DNA of 64,000 nucleotides from Gaiella sp. (GCA_027493885.1 JAOSJZ010000001.1:1240001-1304000); one strand, 5' to 3'; shown: positions 26,770 through 35,233, numbered from the stretch's first letter. Numbers and translations are program-made. The notes: generated by a model from the sequence alone, not told the origin.

Positions 26770-27831
26770 TTAGCCTCGCCCCGCCGCGCGGCGGGCGCGC
26801 TCGAGCGCCTCGGCTGCGGGCAGCGCGGCGACGACGGTCCAGAGCTCGGGCCCGCGCGGCTCTCCGGTCAGCGCGAGCCTGAGCGCGCGCAGGTCGCCGC
26901 CCACTGCCTTCAGCTCCCGCACGATCGTGCGGGCCGCGGCTTCGTCCAGCCTGTCCGGCGCTCCGGCGCGAAGCTCGGCGAACCGCTCGAGCGTCGGCCC
27001 CGTCTCGGGCGACAGCTCGACGGGCGCGGGCGAGACGACCTGACGGGCGATCTCTCGCGCCTCGACGAGCGTCCTCGCGCCCCGCAGCGCGGGCGCCGCC
27101 TCGACGGGCGCGCCGGCGGCGGCCACGAGCTCGTCGTCGGGCATCGCCGCGATCGCCTCGATCGCGAGCCTCCCGATGCGGGCGGGATCGAGATGGACGT
27201 CGTGGACGGGCAGCCCGAGCTCGTCGAGGTACGCGCGGAGCGCCGTGGCAGGGATGCCGTCCTCGCGGAGGTCGGCCACCGACGCGTGGCCGTGGCGCTT
27301 GGAGAGCTTCCTCCCGTCCTCGCCGAGCAGCAGCCCGTGGTGGATCACCTCGGGCAGCGCTCCCCCGAGCGCGACCGCGATGCGCCGCTGCAACGGCTCG
27401 TTCGGACGATGGTCGGAGCCGCGGATGACATGCGTGATCTCGAGGTCGAGGTCGTCGGCCACCGTCGCGAGCTGGTAGGTCGCGCTCCCGTCGCCCCGCA
27501 GCAGCGTCACCCCGTCGAGCCGGAGGGAGCCGTCGGCGTCCCGCACGGCGCCTCCGTCGCGCTCGGCGCGCTCCGCCGCTGCCGCGTAGAGCGCCGACCG
27601 CTCGCTCTGCCGCACCGGGCCCTCGTCCCAGCGGATTCCCAGCCAGCGAAGGTCCGCAAGGATCACCTTCTCACCGCCCTCGAACGTTCGCACCGGGTCG
27701 GTGTCGTCGATGCGAAGCACGAACAGGCCGCCGTGCTCGTCCGCGAAGCGCCTGTTCGCGACGGCCGTCAGCGCGTTGCCCAGATGGAGCGACCCCGTGG
27801 GGCTCGGTGCGAACCGGACTCGAACGGTCAC
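26770..27831 (-). CDS. gltX: glutamyl-tRNA synthetase, unusually short
   Basis: A class I synthetase with the GluRS start VRFAPSPTGSLHLGNALTA (HIGH-type motif), RIDDTDPVRTFEGG, the tRNA/adenylate region VIRGSDHRPNEPLQ and KMSKS-type KLSKRHGHASV. Only 353 residues follow the GTG start, against about 470-490 for typical GluRS. The insertion between DEGPVRQSER and TYQLATVADD that normally spans about 70 residues is reduced to about 35, and the C-terminal anticodon cage is small. It sits where gltX sits in Bacillus. A GluQ-type tRNA-modifying enzyme is a less likely alternative. Confidence 0.82.
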   Translation of the reverse strand: MTVRVRFAPSPTGSLHLGNALTAVANRRFADEHGGLFVLRIDDTDPVRTFEGGEKVILADLRWLGIRWDEGPVRQSERSALYAAAAERAERDGGAVRDADGSLRLDGVTLLRGDGSATYQLATVADDLDLEITHVIRGSDHRPNEPLQRRIAVALGGALPEVIHHGLLLGEDGRKLSKRHGHASVADLREDGIPATALRAYLDELGLPVHDVHLDPARIGRLAIEAIAAMPDDELVAAAGAPVEAAPALRGARTLVEAREIARQVVSPAPVELSPETGPTLERFAELRAGAPDRLDEAAARTIVRELKAVGGDLRALRLALTGEPRGPELWTVVAALPAAEALERARRAAGRG

Positions 27832-28154
27832 TGCTGCGAATCTAGCGTCAGCGCGCGGCGCCGCCCCGGGTCGAACGGTGTCAGACACCGATCTGTGTCA
27901 AGGGCGAGCAATGCCGACTTCGTGTCAAGGATCCCACAGGTTCCGAGCCCTGCGTTCATGCGGTGCAACGGTTCGTTCGCACCCGGGCCGGCGTCCACGG
28001 TCTTCGCCGGCGCCGCCGATACCGTCATGCGAGCTATGCCCGCGTTGTGGACGAAGCGGCACAGAGTCGGCGCGGTTCGGCCTTGACGGACACCTGTGTC
28101 TGACACCGGGTCGGCGGGCCGCAGTCTCCGCCGCGCATGAAGAGCCGTCCCGGC
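27832..28154. other. 323-nt gene-free spacer between gltX and a GST gene
   Basis: Most of it is the terminal-inverted-repeat element at 27876-28108. The remaining 44 and 46 nt flanks carry no frame or structure I can support. Confidence 0.7.
27876..28108. mobile_element. 233-bp MITE/REP-like element with imperfect terminal inverted repeats
   Basis: The left end begins CGGTGTCAGACACCGATCTG and the right end, read inward on the minus strand, begins CGGTGTCAGACACAGGTGTC. Both continue with GTCAAGG and partial matches (CGA, GCCGACT) to about 50 bp. The tip GGTGTCAGACACC is itself a palindrome. A GGGTCG occurs 2 bp outside the left end and at the right end. No transposase frame is inside, so it would depend on an enzyme elsewhere, such as a REP-associated transposase. 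Confidence 0.6.
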
Positions 28155-28757
28155 TCAGGCGCCGATCGTCACGTGGCCCGGCTCGGCTGCGACCCGGCCG
28201 AGCCATGCCGTGATTGCCGGATGGCCGCCGAGGTCAAAGCCTCCCTCCCCCGCGACGTGCGTGTACGCGTAGAGGGCGATGTCCGCGAGGCTCATCGCCT
28301 CGCCCACGACGTACCCGTCCGCGCCAGCGAGATGCCGCTCGAGCGCGTCGAGGGCCCGGTACCCGTCCCGTGTCTTGCTCTCGACGAGCGCCGCGTGACT
28401 CTCCGCCTGGCCCGAGTAGGCGAGGAGGAACCGAACGACCGCGATCGCGGGCTCGTGCGTGTACTGCTCGAAGAACATCCATTGCAGTACCTTCGCCCGC
28501 TCGAACCGGTCGGCCGGAACGAAGCGGCTTCCCTCGCCCAGGTACCAGAGGATCGCGCCCGACTCGGCGAGCGGGCGTCCGTCGTCGAGCACGAGCGTCG
28601 GCACCCGCAGGTCGGGATTGAGGCTGCCCAGCACCTCGGCGCGGTTCGAGCGGTCGACGACGTCGAGGTCGCGGCGCTCGTATGGAAGGCCGAGGTGGGC
28701 GAGGAGCAGCCGCACCTTGTAGCAGTTGCCCGAGACCGGTGAGTTGTAGAGCAGCAT
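28155..28757 (-). CDS. glutathione S-transferase family protein
   Basis: A 200-residue protein with an N-terminal thioredoxin-like domain (MLLYNSPVSGNCYKVRLLLAHLGLP; the cis-Pro in RVPTLVLDDGRPLAESGAI binds the thiol tripeptide) and a C-terminal all-helical GST domain (SLADIALYAYTHVA). Ser in SGNCYK is the likely thiol-activating residue. Actinobacteria mostly lack glutathione, so it may use another thiol or substrate. Flanked by unrelated genes. Confidence 0.88.
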   Translation of the reverse strand: MLLYNSPVSGNCYKVRLLLAHLGLPYERRDLDVVDRSNRAEVLGSLNPDLRVPTLVLDDGRPLAESGAILWYLGEGSRFVPADRFERAKVLQWMFFEQYTHEPAIAVVRFLLAYSGQAESHAALVESKTRDGYRALDALERHLAGADGYVVGEAMSLADIALYAYTHVAGEGGFDLGGHPAITAWLGRVAAEPGHVTIGA

Positions 28758-28825
28758 GCCGCAACGCTACAGAGGTACGCGCCCGCCCTCCGGGCCGCGC
28801 AAACCGCTCGTTGCCGGAAAAGGCA

Positions 28826-30169
28826 TCAGACAAGGAGGCGGCGGAAGGTGAGTCGAGCCGCGAGCGCGAACGCGACCGTGAGCCCGACCAGCCAGGCCGC
28901 CTCCCGGGCTGCAGCCCCCCAGGGGTCGGCGTCGTAGAGCGCCGCCGTCGCCAGGTCGACCGCGTGCCCGAACGGCATGAGCGAAGAGAGCGTGTCGGCG
29001 AGCGCGAAGGAGCCGGCGGGGACCACGCCGAGGAGCACGACGGGGAGCCCGACGAGAAGCGCGAGCAACATCGCGCCGCTCGCGTCGCGGGCGAGCGTCC
29101 CGAGCGCGACGCCGAGCGCAGCGAACGCCGCGGCGGCCAGCACGAGGCCGGCAGCGAGCAGCGGCAGGCGCGCCCACGGCTGTCCGCCGGTCACGCTGCC
29201 GAGCTCGACGACGGCACCGAAGACGACCGCGAGAAGCACGCCGATCGCCGCCCCGATCACCGCGACGAAGAGCACCTTCTCGGCGACGAGCACAGTGGGT
29301 GGCACGAGACCGCGGACCAGCCGCCCGAGCGTCCGCTCTTCCCGCTCGCCCGTGATCGAGGCTGCGCCGAGCAGCACCGCCACGAACGCGAGGGCGAGCC
29401 CGAGCGCGTACGACTGCACCTGCGCCGAGAGCAGCCACGTCCGCCCTCCCTCCTCCTCGCTGACGAGCTCGACCGGGTTCGCCGTGGCCTGCAGGTACGC
29501 CGCGACCTGATCGACGGCTCCCCCCACCTGCCCGACGAAGTCGGCGAGCTCTCTCGCCACCGCCGCCACCTCGCGGTCCCGCGAGCCGGCGAGCCGCTCG
29601 AGCTCGCGACGTGCCTCGTCGAGGCCCATCACCCTGACGTCGGTCTCGCCCAGCCTTCCCGTACCGCCACGCTTCAGCAGCTCGACGTAGCCGAGGTTCG
29701 CGTCGATGTACGCCTTCTGCAGGGTGAGGTTGATCCCGTAGGTGAGGGCGCGCATCTTCTCGACGACACGTGTGCCCACCACCCCACGGGAGGTGCGCAG
29801 GATCATGCGCGGGCTCTCGTTCAGCCGGCGAAGCTTGACCGTGAAGTCCCGGGGGATCGTGAGCGAGGCAACGACCCGCCCCGTTGCGAGCTCCCGCTCG
29901 GCCTGCTCGGACGGCATGCGCACGAGCTCGACCTCGGCGGCGTCCTCGAACAGGGCGCGCAGGTCGAAGCGCCGGTCGCCGAGCTGGAGACTCGCCGGCA
30001 AGCCGGCCGCGTCCACCAGTGCGACGCTCGGGCGCTCCTGCGCGTAGCGCACCACGAGCCCGAGCAGAAGGGCGATCAGGAGCGGATACACGACGAGTGC
30101 GGCGACGAGGAGCGGTGAGCGCGCGAGACGGCGCACATCCTTCGCGAGCAGGAGCGCGATCGCGGTCAC
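28826..30169 (-). CDS. ABC-2 type transporter permease
   Basis: A 447-residue membrane protein: one N-terminal helix (SPLLVAALVVYPLLIALLLGLVV), a large extracellular loop (about residues 45-240) with predicted coiled helices, then five to six helices with GEREERTLGRLVRGLV, a hallmark of the ABC-2/NatB-CcmB-like fold. The GTG start overlaps the ATPase stop by 4 nt. With that ATPase it forms an exporter. The substrate is unknown; Na+/drug or lipid export are options. Confidence 0.85.
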   Translation of the reverse strand: MTAIALLLAKDVRRLARSPLLVAALVVYPLLIALLLGLVVRYAQERPSVALVDAAGLPASLQLGDRRFDLRALFEDAAEVELVRMPSEQAERELATGRVVASLTIPRDFTVKLRRLNESPRMILRTSRGVVGTRVVEKMRALTYGINLTLQKAYIDANLGYVELLKRGGTGRLGETDVRVMGLDEARRELERLAGSRDREVAAVARELADFVGQVGGAVDQVAAYLQATANPVELVSEEEGGRTWLLSAQVQSYALGLALAFVAVLLGAASITGEREERTLGRLVRGLVPPTVLVAEKVLFVAVIGAAIGVLLAVVFGAVVELGSVTGGQPWARLPLLAAGLVLAAAAFAALGVALGTLARDASGAMLLALLVGLPVVLLGVVPAGSFALADTLSSLMPFGHAVDLATAALYDADPWGAAAREAAWLVGLTVAFALAARLTFRRLLV

Positions 30170-30828
30170 GTGCCCTGGACCTCCGGCGTCGCACGATCGA
30201 GCTCGGCAGGCGCGCCCTCGAAGACGATCCGCCCTTCGAGCAGGACGGCGACGCGGCTCGCGAAGCGGGCGACCTCCTCGAGCGAGTGCGTCGCGAACAA
30301 CACTGCGCCCTCGCGCTCGCGAACCTCGCCGAGCAGCTGCCAGAGCCGCCGCCGCTGCTCGGGGTCGAGGGAGGCGGTCGGCTCGTCCAGCAGCAGCACG
30401 GAGGGCTCGCCCAGCAGGCCGAGCCCGAGGTTGAGGCGCTGCTGGTTCCCGACCGAGAGTTGCGAGGCATGTCCCGGCCCCGCCGGAAGCCCCATCCGCT
30501 CGAGCATCGCCGACGCCGCCGCGTCCGGGTCGTCGAGACCGGTGAGCCGGGCGAACAGCTCGAGGTTCTCACGCGCCGAGAGGTGCCCGTACTGCGCCGG
30601 CCGTTGCGGCGCCCAGCCGACCCGCGTCACGGCGGGGCCCAGCTCGACCGTCCCCCCGGTCGCCGGAAGCGCGCCCGCGAGGATCGCCAGCAGCGTCGAC
30701 TTACCGGCCCCGTTCGGGCCGACGAGCGCGACGACCTCGCCCGGTCGAACCGTGAGATCGGTCGGCGCTAGCGCCTCGAGGCGGCCGTAGGTCCGCGCAA
30801 CCCCGTGGGCGGCGAGCAGGAGCGACAC
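30166..30828 (-). CDS. ABC transporter ATP-binding protein of an ABC-2 exporter
   Basis: A 220-residue ATPase with Walker A GPNGAGKST, Q-loop GWAPQRPAQYGHLSARENLELF, signature LSVGNQQRLNLGLGLL, Walker B LLLDEPTASLD and switch FATHSLEEVARF. The signature reads LSVGNQ rather than LSGGQ, a mild change seen in some exporter ATPases. It is the first gene of a two-gene operon with the permease. Confidence 0.9.
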   Translation of the reverse strand: MSLLLAAHGVARTYGRLEALAPTDLTVRPGEVVALVGPNGAGKSTLLAILAGALPATGGTVELGPAVTRVGWAPQRPAQYGHLSARENLELFARLTGLDDPDAAASAMLERMGLPAGPGHASQLSVGNQQRLNLGLGLLGEPSVLLLDEPTASLDPEQRRRLWQLLGEVREREGAVLFATHSLEEVARFASRVAVLLEGRIVFEGAPAELDRATPEVQGT

Positions 30829-30851
30829 GGCTCGCAGGCGTGCCCGGCGGG

Positions 30852-31544
30852 CTAGCCGGCCCCGTCCGGCGCCTCGATCGTGACGGGCTCGTCGAACCGG
30901 GAGATCTCGACCACGCGCACGGCGTCGCCGGGCTCGCCGGCGGCCACAGGCCCCGAGACCTCGATTCGGTGGAGGAGCTGGTCGTCCTCGCCGATCCAGA
31001 GCATCACCGGCACCTCCCGCGCGGACGGCGCGACCGCGACGAGGGGCGCCACGTCGGCGGCGGTGGCCGTGCCGGACACCTTGCGCAGGGTCACGCCATC
31101 GACGTCTTCGGCGCCTTCGTCATTCGGGTCGACGATGCCCAGCATCACCCCGAGCACGCCGCGCGAGGGATCGAGGAGCGCGATCGGCGTGGTGGAGACG
31201 TCGATCGTCTCCCAGGCGCCGGAGAGCGGGTTCTCGAGCCAGACGTCCTCGCCGATCGCGACGATCCGGGTGGTGATCGACACCCCGGCGAAGTTGCCGG
31301 CGACGTCGGCCCGGGCGCGATCCGGCACGACGACGTCCCCCTCGGCCGAGGTGAGCTGAAGCCCCGTACTCGTGCGGGGCACGTTCCGGACGTCGAGCGT
31401 GAAATGGAACCGCTTCACCGCCTCCGTCGCCGACGCGCTCCGCGAGACGATCTCTGCCGCCGACGCGCCTTGGCCCCCGCCGCCGCAACCTGCCGTCGCG
31501 AGGAGGGCGACGACGGCGACCGCGGCCGGAGGCAGACGGATCAC
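30852..31544 (-). CDS. LppX/LprAFG-type lipoprotein
   Basis: A 230-residue secreted lipoprotein with signal AAVAVVALLATAGCGGG (lipobox TAGC). The beta-rich mature part begins with AAEIVSRSASATEAVKRFHFTLDV and continues with KVSGTATAADVAPLV and LWIGEDDQLLHRIEV. These match the LppX_LprAFG fold that carries lipids across the cell envelope. It lies 23 nt upstream of the ABC exporter genes on the same strand, so it may work with that exporter in lipid traffic. Confidence 0.78.
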   Translation of the reverse strand: MIRLPPAAVAVVALLATAGCGGGGQGASAAEIVSRSASATEAVKRFHFTLDVRNVPRTSTGLQLTSAEGDVVVPDRARADVAGNFAGVSITTRIVAIGEDVWLENPLSGAWETIDVSTTPIALLDPSRGVLGVMLGIVDPNDEGAEDVDGVTLRKVSGTATAADVAPLVAVAPSAREVPVMLWIGEDDQLLHRIEVSGPVAAGEPGDAVRVVEISRFDEPVTIEAPDGAG

Positions 31545-31555
31545 GTCACCGGCGA

Positions 31556-32347
31556 GTGTATGCCTCCCGGAGGCGGGACCAGAGCTCGAGCGCTCGCGCG
31601 GAGGCTCGTAGGATTACCGCCCTGGAGGATCTCCTGCTTGCCTGGTACGAGCGCGAAGGCCGCGACCTCCCGTGGCGGCGGACACGCGATCCGTACGCGA
31701 TCCTCGTCAGCGAGGTGATGCTGCAGCAGACGCAGGTCGAGCGCGTCGTGCCGCGCTACGAGCGGTGGCTCGCTCGGTGGCCGACCGCAGCAGCGCTCGC
31801 CGAGGCACGGGCTGCCGAGGTCATCGTCGAGTGGCAGGGGCTCGGCTACAACCGCCGGGCGCTGGCGCTCCACCGCGCGGCACGCCACGTCGCGGAGCGC
31901 GGATGGCCCGACGACCTGTCCGGGCTGCCGGGCGTCGGCCCGTACACCGCCGCGGCGCTCCGCTGCTTCGCGTTCGGCGAGGACGTCCTCCCGCGGGACG
32001 TCAACGTCCAGCGCGTCGAGCGGCGCACTAGGCACGACTTCACGAGCCACGCCGGGCAGGCGCTGATGGACCTCGGAGCGACGGTCTGCCTCGCCCGCGT
32101 GCCGCGGTGTGGCTCGTGCCCGCTCGCGACGGCGTGCCCCTCCCGCGGCACCCGCGACGAGCCGCGGCGCAAGCAGACCCCGTTCCACGGCTCGTTCCGG
32201 CAGCGGAGAGCCGAGTTGCTTCGACTGGTCGCGAGCCGCCCTCAGCCGGTCGAGACGCTCGAGGCGAGCGTCGTCGAGGCGCTCGGGCGCGACGGCCTCG
32301 TGGTCGTCGCGGACGGCAAGGTACGCCTCCCCGGCCACGACGAGTGA
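31556..32347 (+). CDS. mutY: A/G-specific adenine glycosylase MutY, lacking the NUDIX-like C-terminal domain
   Basis: Removes adenine opposite 8-oxoguanine. The helix-hairpin-helix glycosylase core has WYEREGRDLPWRR, the catalytic Glu in SEVMLQQTQVERV, GLPGVGPYTAAAL and catalytic Asp in LPRDVNVQRV. A 4Fe-4S cluster motif reads C-x6-C-x2-C-x5-C (CLARVPRCGSCPLATAC). The product stops after about 263 residues, so the 8-oxoG-recognition domain of longer MutY proteins is absent, as in many actinobacteria. The GTG start only 11 nt from the divergent lipoprotein start is doubtful and the true start may be some 15 codons later. Confidence 0.88.
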   Translation: MYASRRRDQSSSARAEARRITALEDLLLAWYEREGRDLPWRRTRDPYAILVSEVMLQQTQVERVVPRYERWLARWPTAAALAEARAAEVIVEWQGLGYNRRALALHRAARHVAERGWPDDLSGLPGVGPYTAAALRCFAFGEDVLPRDVNVQRVERRTRHDFTSHAGQALMDLGATVCLARVPRCGSCPLATACPSRGTRDEPRRKQTPFHGSFRQRRAELLRLVASRPQPVETLEASVVEALGRDGLVVVADGKVRLPGHDE

Positions 32348-32749
32348 GACGCGGTGGAGGGGGCATCCCCGGATCGCCGTCGAGGGCGCCAGGACGAACG
32401 CCGACGTGCTCGGGCGACCCCCGCGGCCGGCGAGCAGCGCCGAGCCACATCGACCGCAGCATGCCGCGACCCCCGGCGCGTCACGTCTGCCCGTCGGCGC
32501 ACCAGGGGTCGCGAGGTGCCTCCCGGAGAACGCGCAGAACGCCATGCTGCCGGTCGGCTCCGATAAGGGTCTGGCCGCGGACGGACGTCGCGGCCGGCGC
32601 ACGCCCACGTACTGGGCGGTGCGCGCTCGACTAGTCCGGTGGAATCTGCTCCAACGTCCACCCTTCCGTCTCGAAGGGACTGTCTCCTTCGACCATAGCG
32701 GGTCCGGACGCCGGTGGGAAGTCCTGGGTCGTGTCCCGGGCAGGCTCGA
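32348..32749. other. 402-nt spacer between mutY and ispF
   Basis: No long frame here looks coding. A small GGGG-CAT-CCCC hairpin follows mutY at 32360-32370. On the minus strand a 21-codon frame from ATG 32696 reads MVEGDSPFETEGWTLEQIPP and stops at TAG 32631-32633. It looks protein-like, but I have no family for it and it is too short to call. Confidence 0.5.
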
Positions 32750-33235
32750 TCAGGGAACCGTGCGCAGCAGCGCGACAGCCTCCGCGGCGAGACCTTCACC
32801 GCGGCCGGCGAACCCGAGCCGGTCGGTCGTCGTCGCGCGGACGTTCACGAGCCCCTGCTCGACCCAGAGTGCCTCGGCCAGGCGACGGCGCATCTCCGCG
32901 CGATGCGGTGCAACGCGCGGCTCCTCGCCGATCACCACGCAGTCGGCGTTGACGAGCGTGAAGCCTTCCTCGCGTACCTGCCGGTAGGCCTCGGCGAGCA
33001 GGGCGAGGGAGCTCGCGCCGCCGTAGCGCTCGTCGTCCGACGGAAAGAGCGCGCCGATATCCGCAAGGCCCGCGGCGCCGAGCAGCGCGTCGGTGAGCGC
33101 GTGGGCGACGACGTCGCCGTCCGAATGGCCGACGAGGCCGCGTGGATGGTCGATCGTCACGCCGCCGAGGACGAGAGGGACGCCGTCGCCGAAGGCGTGC
33201 GCGTCGACGCCGAGCCCGACCCGCAGGTCGGTCAC
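32750..33235 (-). CDS. ispF: 2-C-methyl-D-erythritol 2,4-cyclodiphosphate synthase
   Basis: The fifth enzyme of the MEP isoprenoid pathway, 161 residues, normal length. Metal ligands are in GLGVDAHAFGDG (Asp-x-His) and GHSDGDVVAHALTDALLGA. RATTTDRLGFAGRGEGLAAEAVALL closes the CDP site. A GTG start overlaps the SnoaL stop by 4 nt. ispD lies 2 kb upstream on the same strand, separated by inserted genes; the two are adjacent in most genomes. Confidence 0.95.
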   Translation of the reverse strand: MTDLRVGLGVDAHAFGDGVPLVLGGVTIDHPRGLVGHSDGDVVAHALTDALLGAAGLADIGALFPSDDERYGGASSLALLAEAYRQVREEGFTLVNADCVVIGEEPRVAPHRAEMRRRLAEALWVEQGLVNVRATTTDRLGFAGRGEGLAAEAVALLRTVP

Positions 33236-33648
33236 CGGTCACCGCCGACCGCTGGGCCCGTGACGAGCGGCAGGAGGTTCGCGATCTCCCAGGCTTCGAC
33301 GATCCTGCCGTCCGCGACGTGCGCGATGACGGCCTGGTCGAGACGGAAGGGCAGGCCCGTCGGCCGTAGCTCGCCGAGCGCTCGCTCGAACGTGCCCGTC
33401 ACGACGACCCGGGCGACCAGCGTCGAGCCATCCCGCACGACCTCCTGGACGTCGTGACGCAGGCCTGGAATCGCGGCCAGCCCCTGGCGCCACACCTCCT
33501 TCTCCGCGTCGACCCCGTGGGTCGACAGCCCTGCGGGCGCGTGCACGACGACCTCGGGGTGCAGGACCTCGTCGAAGACGTCGAGGTCGCAGGCGTCGCC
33601 GGCGGCGAGCCAGCGCTCGACGAGCGACAGCTCGTGACCGTCGTTCAT
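33232..33648 (-). CDS. SnoaL-like polyketide-cyclase-fold protein
   Basis: A 138-residue NTF2-fold protein. LVERWLAAGDACDLDVFDEVLHPEVVVHAPAG, GLRHDVQEVVRDGSTLVARVVVTGT and GRIVEAWEIANLLPL follow the SnoaL-like pattern. Such proteins bind or isomerise small hydrophobic molecules; the reaction here is unknown. It is translationally coupled to ispF by a GTGA overlap, which is probably incidental to isoprenoid synthesis. It is divergent from a second NTF2-fold gene. Confidence 0.82.
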   Translation of the reverse strand: MNDGHELSLVERWLAAGDACDLDVFDEVLHPEVVVHAPAGLSTHGVDAEKEVWRQGLAAIPGLRHDVQEVVRDGSTLVARVVVTGTFERALGELRPTGLPFRLDQAVIAHVADGRIVEAWEIANLLPLVTGPAVGGDR

Positions 33649-33726
33649 GGCGCCGCGATCGTCATCGTCAGCCGATTTCTAGCGCCTTGGGCGTCGTCGC
33701 GGCGACTTGACGTCACACACCTCGGC

Positions 33727-33748
33727 TATATAGTCCTATATATGACTA
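33727..33748. promoter_or_regulatory. overlapping inverted repeats, candidate MarR operator
   Basis: TATATAG-TC-CTATATA (33727-33742) is a perfect 7-bp inverted repeat in an unusually AT-rich island, and TAGTC/GACTA (33731-33735 and 33744-33748) forms a second one across it. It lies about 25-45 nt before the start of the gene ahead of marR, which suits repression by MarR. Confidence 0.6.
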
Positions 33749-33771
33749 AATTCCGGAGAGAAGGAGAGCCA

Positions 33772-34182
33772 GTGGCCATGACACCTGGAACGACGACGCC
33801 GGCAGCGACGATCGAGCACTTCTCGGAGCTTCTCGAACAGGGTCGGCTCGATGCCATCCTCGATCTCTACGACGACAGCGCGGCCTTCGTGGCGGAACCC
33901 GGACGCACGGTCAGCGGGATCGAGGCGATCCGCACCGAGCTCGAGCGGCTCGCCGCGATGAGCCCGCGGATGAGCGGCCGCGTCGAGCAGGTGATCGAGG
34001 CAGGGGACACTGCCCTCGTCGCCTACCGTTGGACGATGGAGGCAACCTCGCCGGACGGGACCGCGATCCGACAGGGAGGACTGAGTGCAGACGTCCTCCG
34101 GCGCCGGCCTGACGGTTCGTGGAGCGTGATCATCGACGACCCGTACGGCGGAGCGCGCGCGACGCTCGAGACGGACGCGTAG
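33772..34182 (+). CDS. SnoaL/YybH-like NTF2-fold protein
   Basis: About 136 residues. TIEHFSELLEQGRLDAILDLYDDSAAFVAEPG, then GIEAIRTELERLAAM and ALVAYRWTMEATSPDG match the ketosteroid-isomerase-like YybH pattern. GTG 33772 has an AAGGAG site 7 nt upstream; ATG 33778 is an alternative. It is followed 7 nt later by a MarR gene, suggesting a two-gene operon under MarR control in which this protein handles or binds the inducer. Confidence 0.8.
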   Translation: MAMTPGTTTPAATIEHFSELLEQGRLDAILDLYDDSAAFVAEPGRTVSGIEAIRTELERLAAMSPRMSGRVEQVIEAGDTALVAYRWTMEATSPDGTAIRQGGLSADVLRRRPDGSWSVIIDDPYGGARATLETDA

Positions 34183-34189
34183 ACGGAGG

Positions 34190-34612
34190 ATGGCCCGGGC
34201 GACCCGTGACGACCTCGGCTACCTGCTGGCGAAGGCGTCGCAGCGGTGGAACGAGCGCCTTCAGTCGGCCTTTCGGGCGGCCGGCTTTCCGGAGGTGCGA
34301 GCCTCGTACGGCTCGGTCCTGATCCCACTCCTCGAAGAGGACGGGCTCCGGATCGGGGAGATCGCGCGGCGCGCCGGTCTCTCGAAACAGACGATGACGA
34401 CGATGGTGAGGCTGTGCGAGCGCGACGGTCTGGTCGAACGTCACGCCGATCCCGGCGACGGCCGCGCCACGGTCATCCACCTGACGGGGAAGGCACGCCG
34501 CTTCGAACCGGTTGCAGAGCACGTGCTGGCGCGACTCGAGCGCGACACGCGGGCCGAGCTGGGTGAGGCGCGGGTCGCAGAGCTGCGCGACGCCCTGCAA
34601 GCACTCGCGTAG
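34190..34612 (+). CDS. MarR family transcriptional regulator
   Basis: A 140-residue winged-helix regulator: ERLQSAFRAAGFPEVRASYGSVL for the dimer helices, GLRIGEIARRAGLSKQTMTTMVRLCERDGLV for the HTH (split over about residues 50-82) and HADPGDGRATVIHLTGKARR for the wing. The ATG directly abuts a GGAGG, too close for normal use, so initiation may rely on coupling to the upstream gene. It converges on the HAD gene with a 7-nt gap. Confidence 0.9.
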   Translation: MARATRDDLGYLLAKASQRWNERLQSAFRAAGFPEVRASYGSVLIPLLEEDGLRIGEIARRAGLSKQTMTTMVRLCERDGLVERHADPGDGRATVIHLTGKARRFEPVAEHVLARLERDTRAELGEARVAELRDALQALA

Positions 34613-34619
34613 AGGGGGC

Positions 34620-35233
34620 TCAGCGGCCCAGGGTCGCGAGGGCGCGCGGTAACTCGGAAAGCGACTCGATCGCAATCGCCCCGTCCGGGTGTCGGCTGCA
34701 ACTGCTCCCACGGGCCACGCCGGAGGTGCACGGCAACGAGCCCGGCCGCGAGGGCCGGACGCACGTCGTTGTCGGCCCTGTCGCCCACGTATGCGACCTC
34801 GTCGGCCGGTACGCCGGAGAGGCCGACGAGTCGGTGGAAGAACGCAACGTCGGGCTTCCTGACGCCCAGGCCGTCCGAGCTCGTCACGACGTCGGCGGGA
34901 AGCGTCTCGCGCGCCCACGCCTCCATCGTTGCGCTCTGGTTGCCGGCGAGCCCGACGAACATCCCGTCCGCGCGGAGCCGCTCGAGGCACGCGACGGCGT
35001 CCGGACAGAGGTCTCGATCGCCTCGTAGCCGAATCGGTCCCAGATGCCCAGCGGCCGCTCGACGCCGAGATGGTCCCACAGCGCCCAGTGATCCTCTCCC
35101 CGCTCGATCGTCAGCCCGAGCGCCGCCGACACGACGTGGGGCGGAGCGCTGCGGCACGTGCCACCTCCCGCCAGATTCGCTCCTCGTCGACGAGGGTCTC
35201 GCCGACGTCGAAGAAGACGGCGCGGATCGTCAC
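34620..35233 (-). pseudogene. HAD-family hydrolase (GLAGNQ type) with three frameshifts
   Basis: Four frame pieces in order give a complete HAD phosphatase: FFDVGETLVDEERIW (nucleophile Asp), HVVSAALGLTIERGEDHWALW, then GMFVGLAGNQS and GVRKPDVAFFHRL (motif III Lys) with YVGDRADNDVRPALAAGL (motif IV), and finally AIAIESLSELPRAL. The shifts lie near 35138-35141 (G4, one base short), 35011-35015 (one short) and 34686-34696 (one extra). Corrected length is 204 residues. The GTG start overlaps the ispD stop. Either a dying gene or an error hot spot. Confidence 0.75.

Noticed and set aside
32631-32696. A 21-codon minus-strand reading frame downstream of ispF as a small gene
   Set aside because: The amino acid sequence looks plausible, but it is too short, has no ribosome site and I know no homologue.
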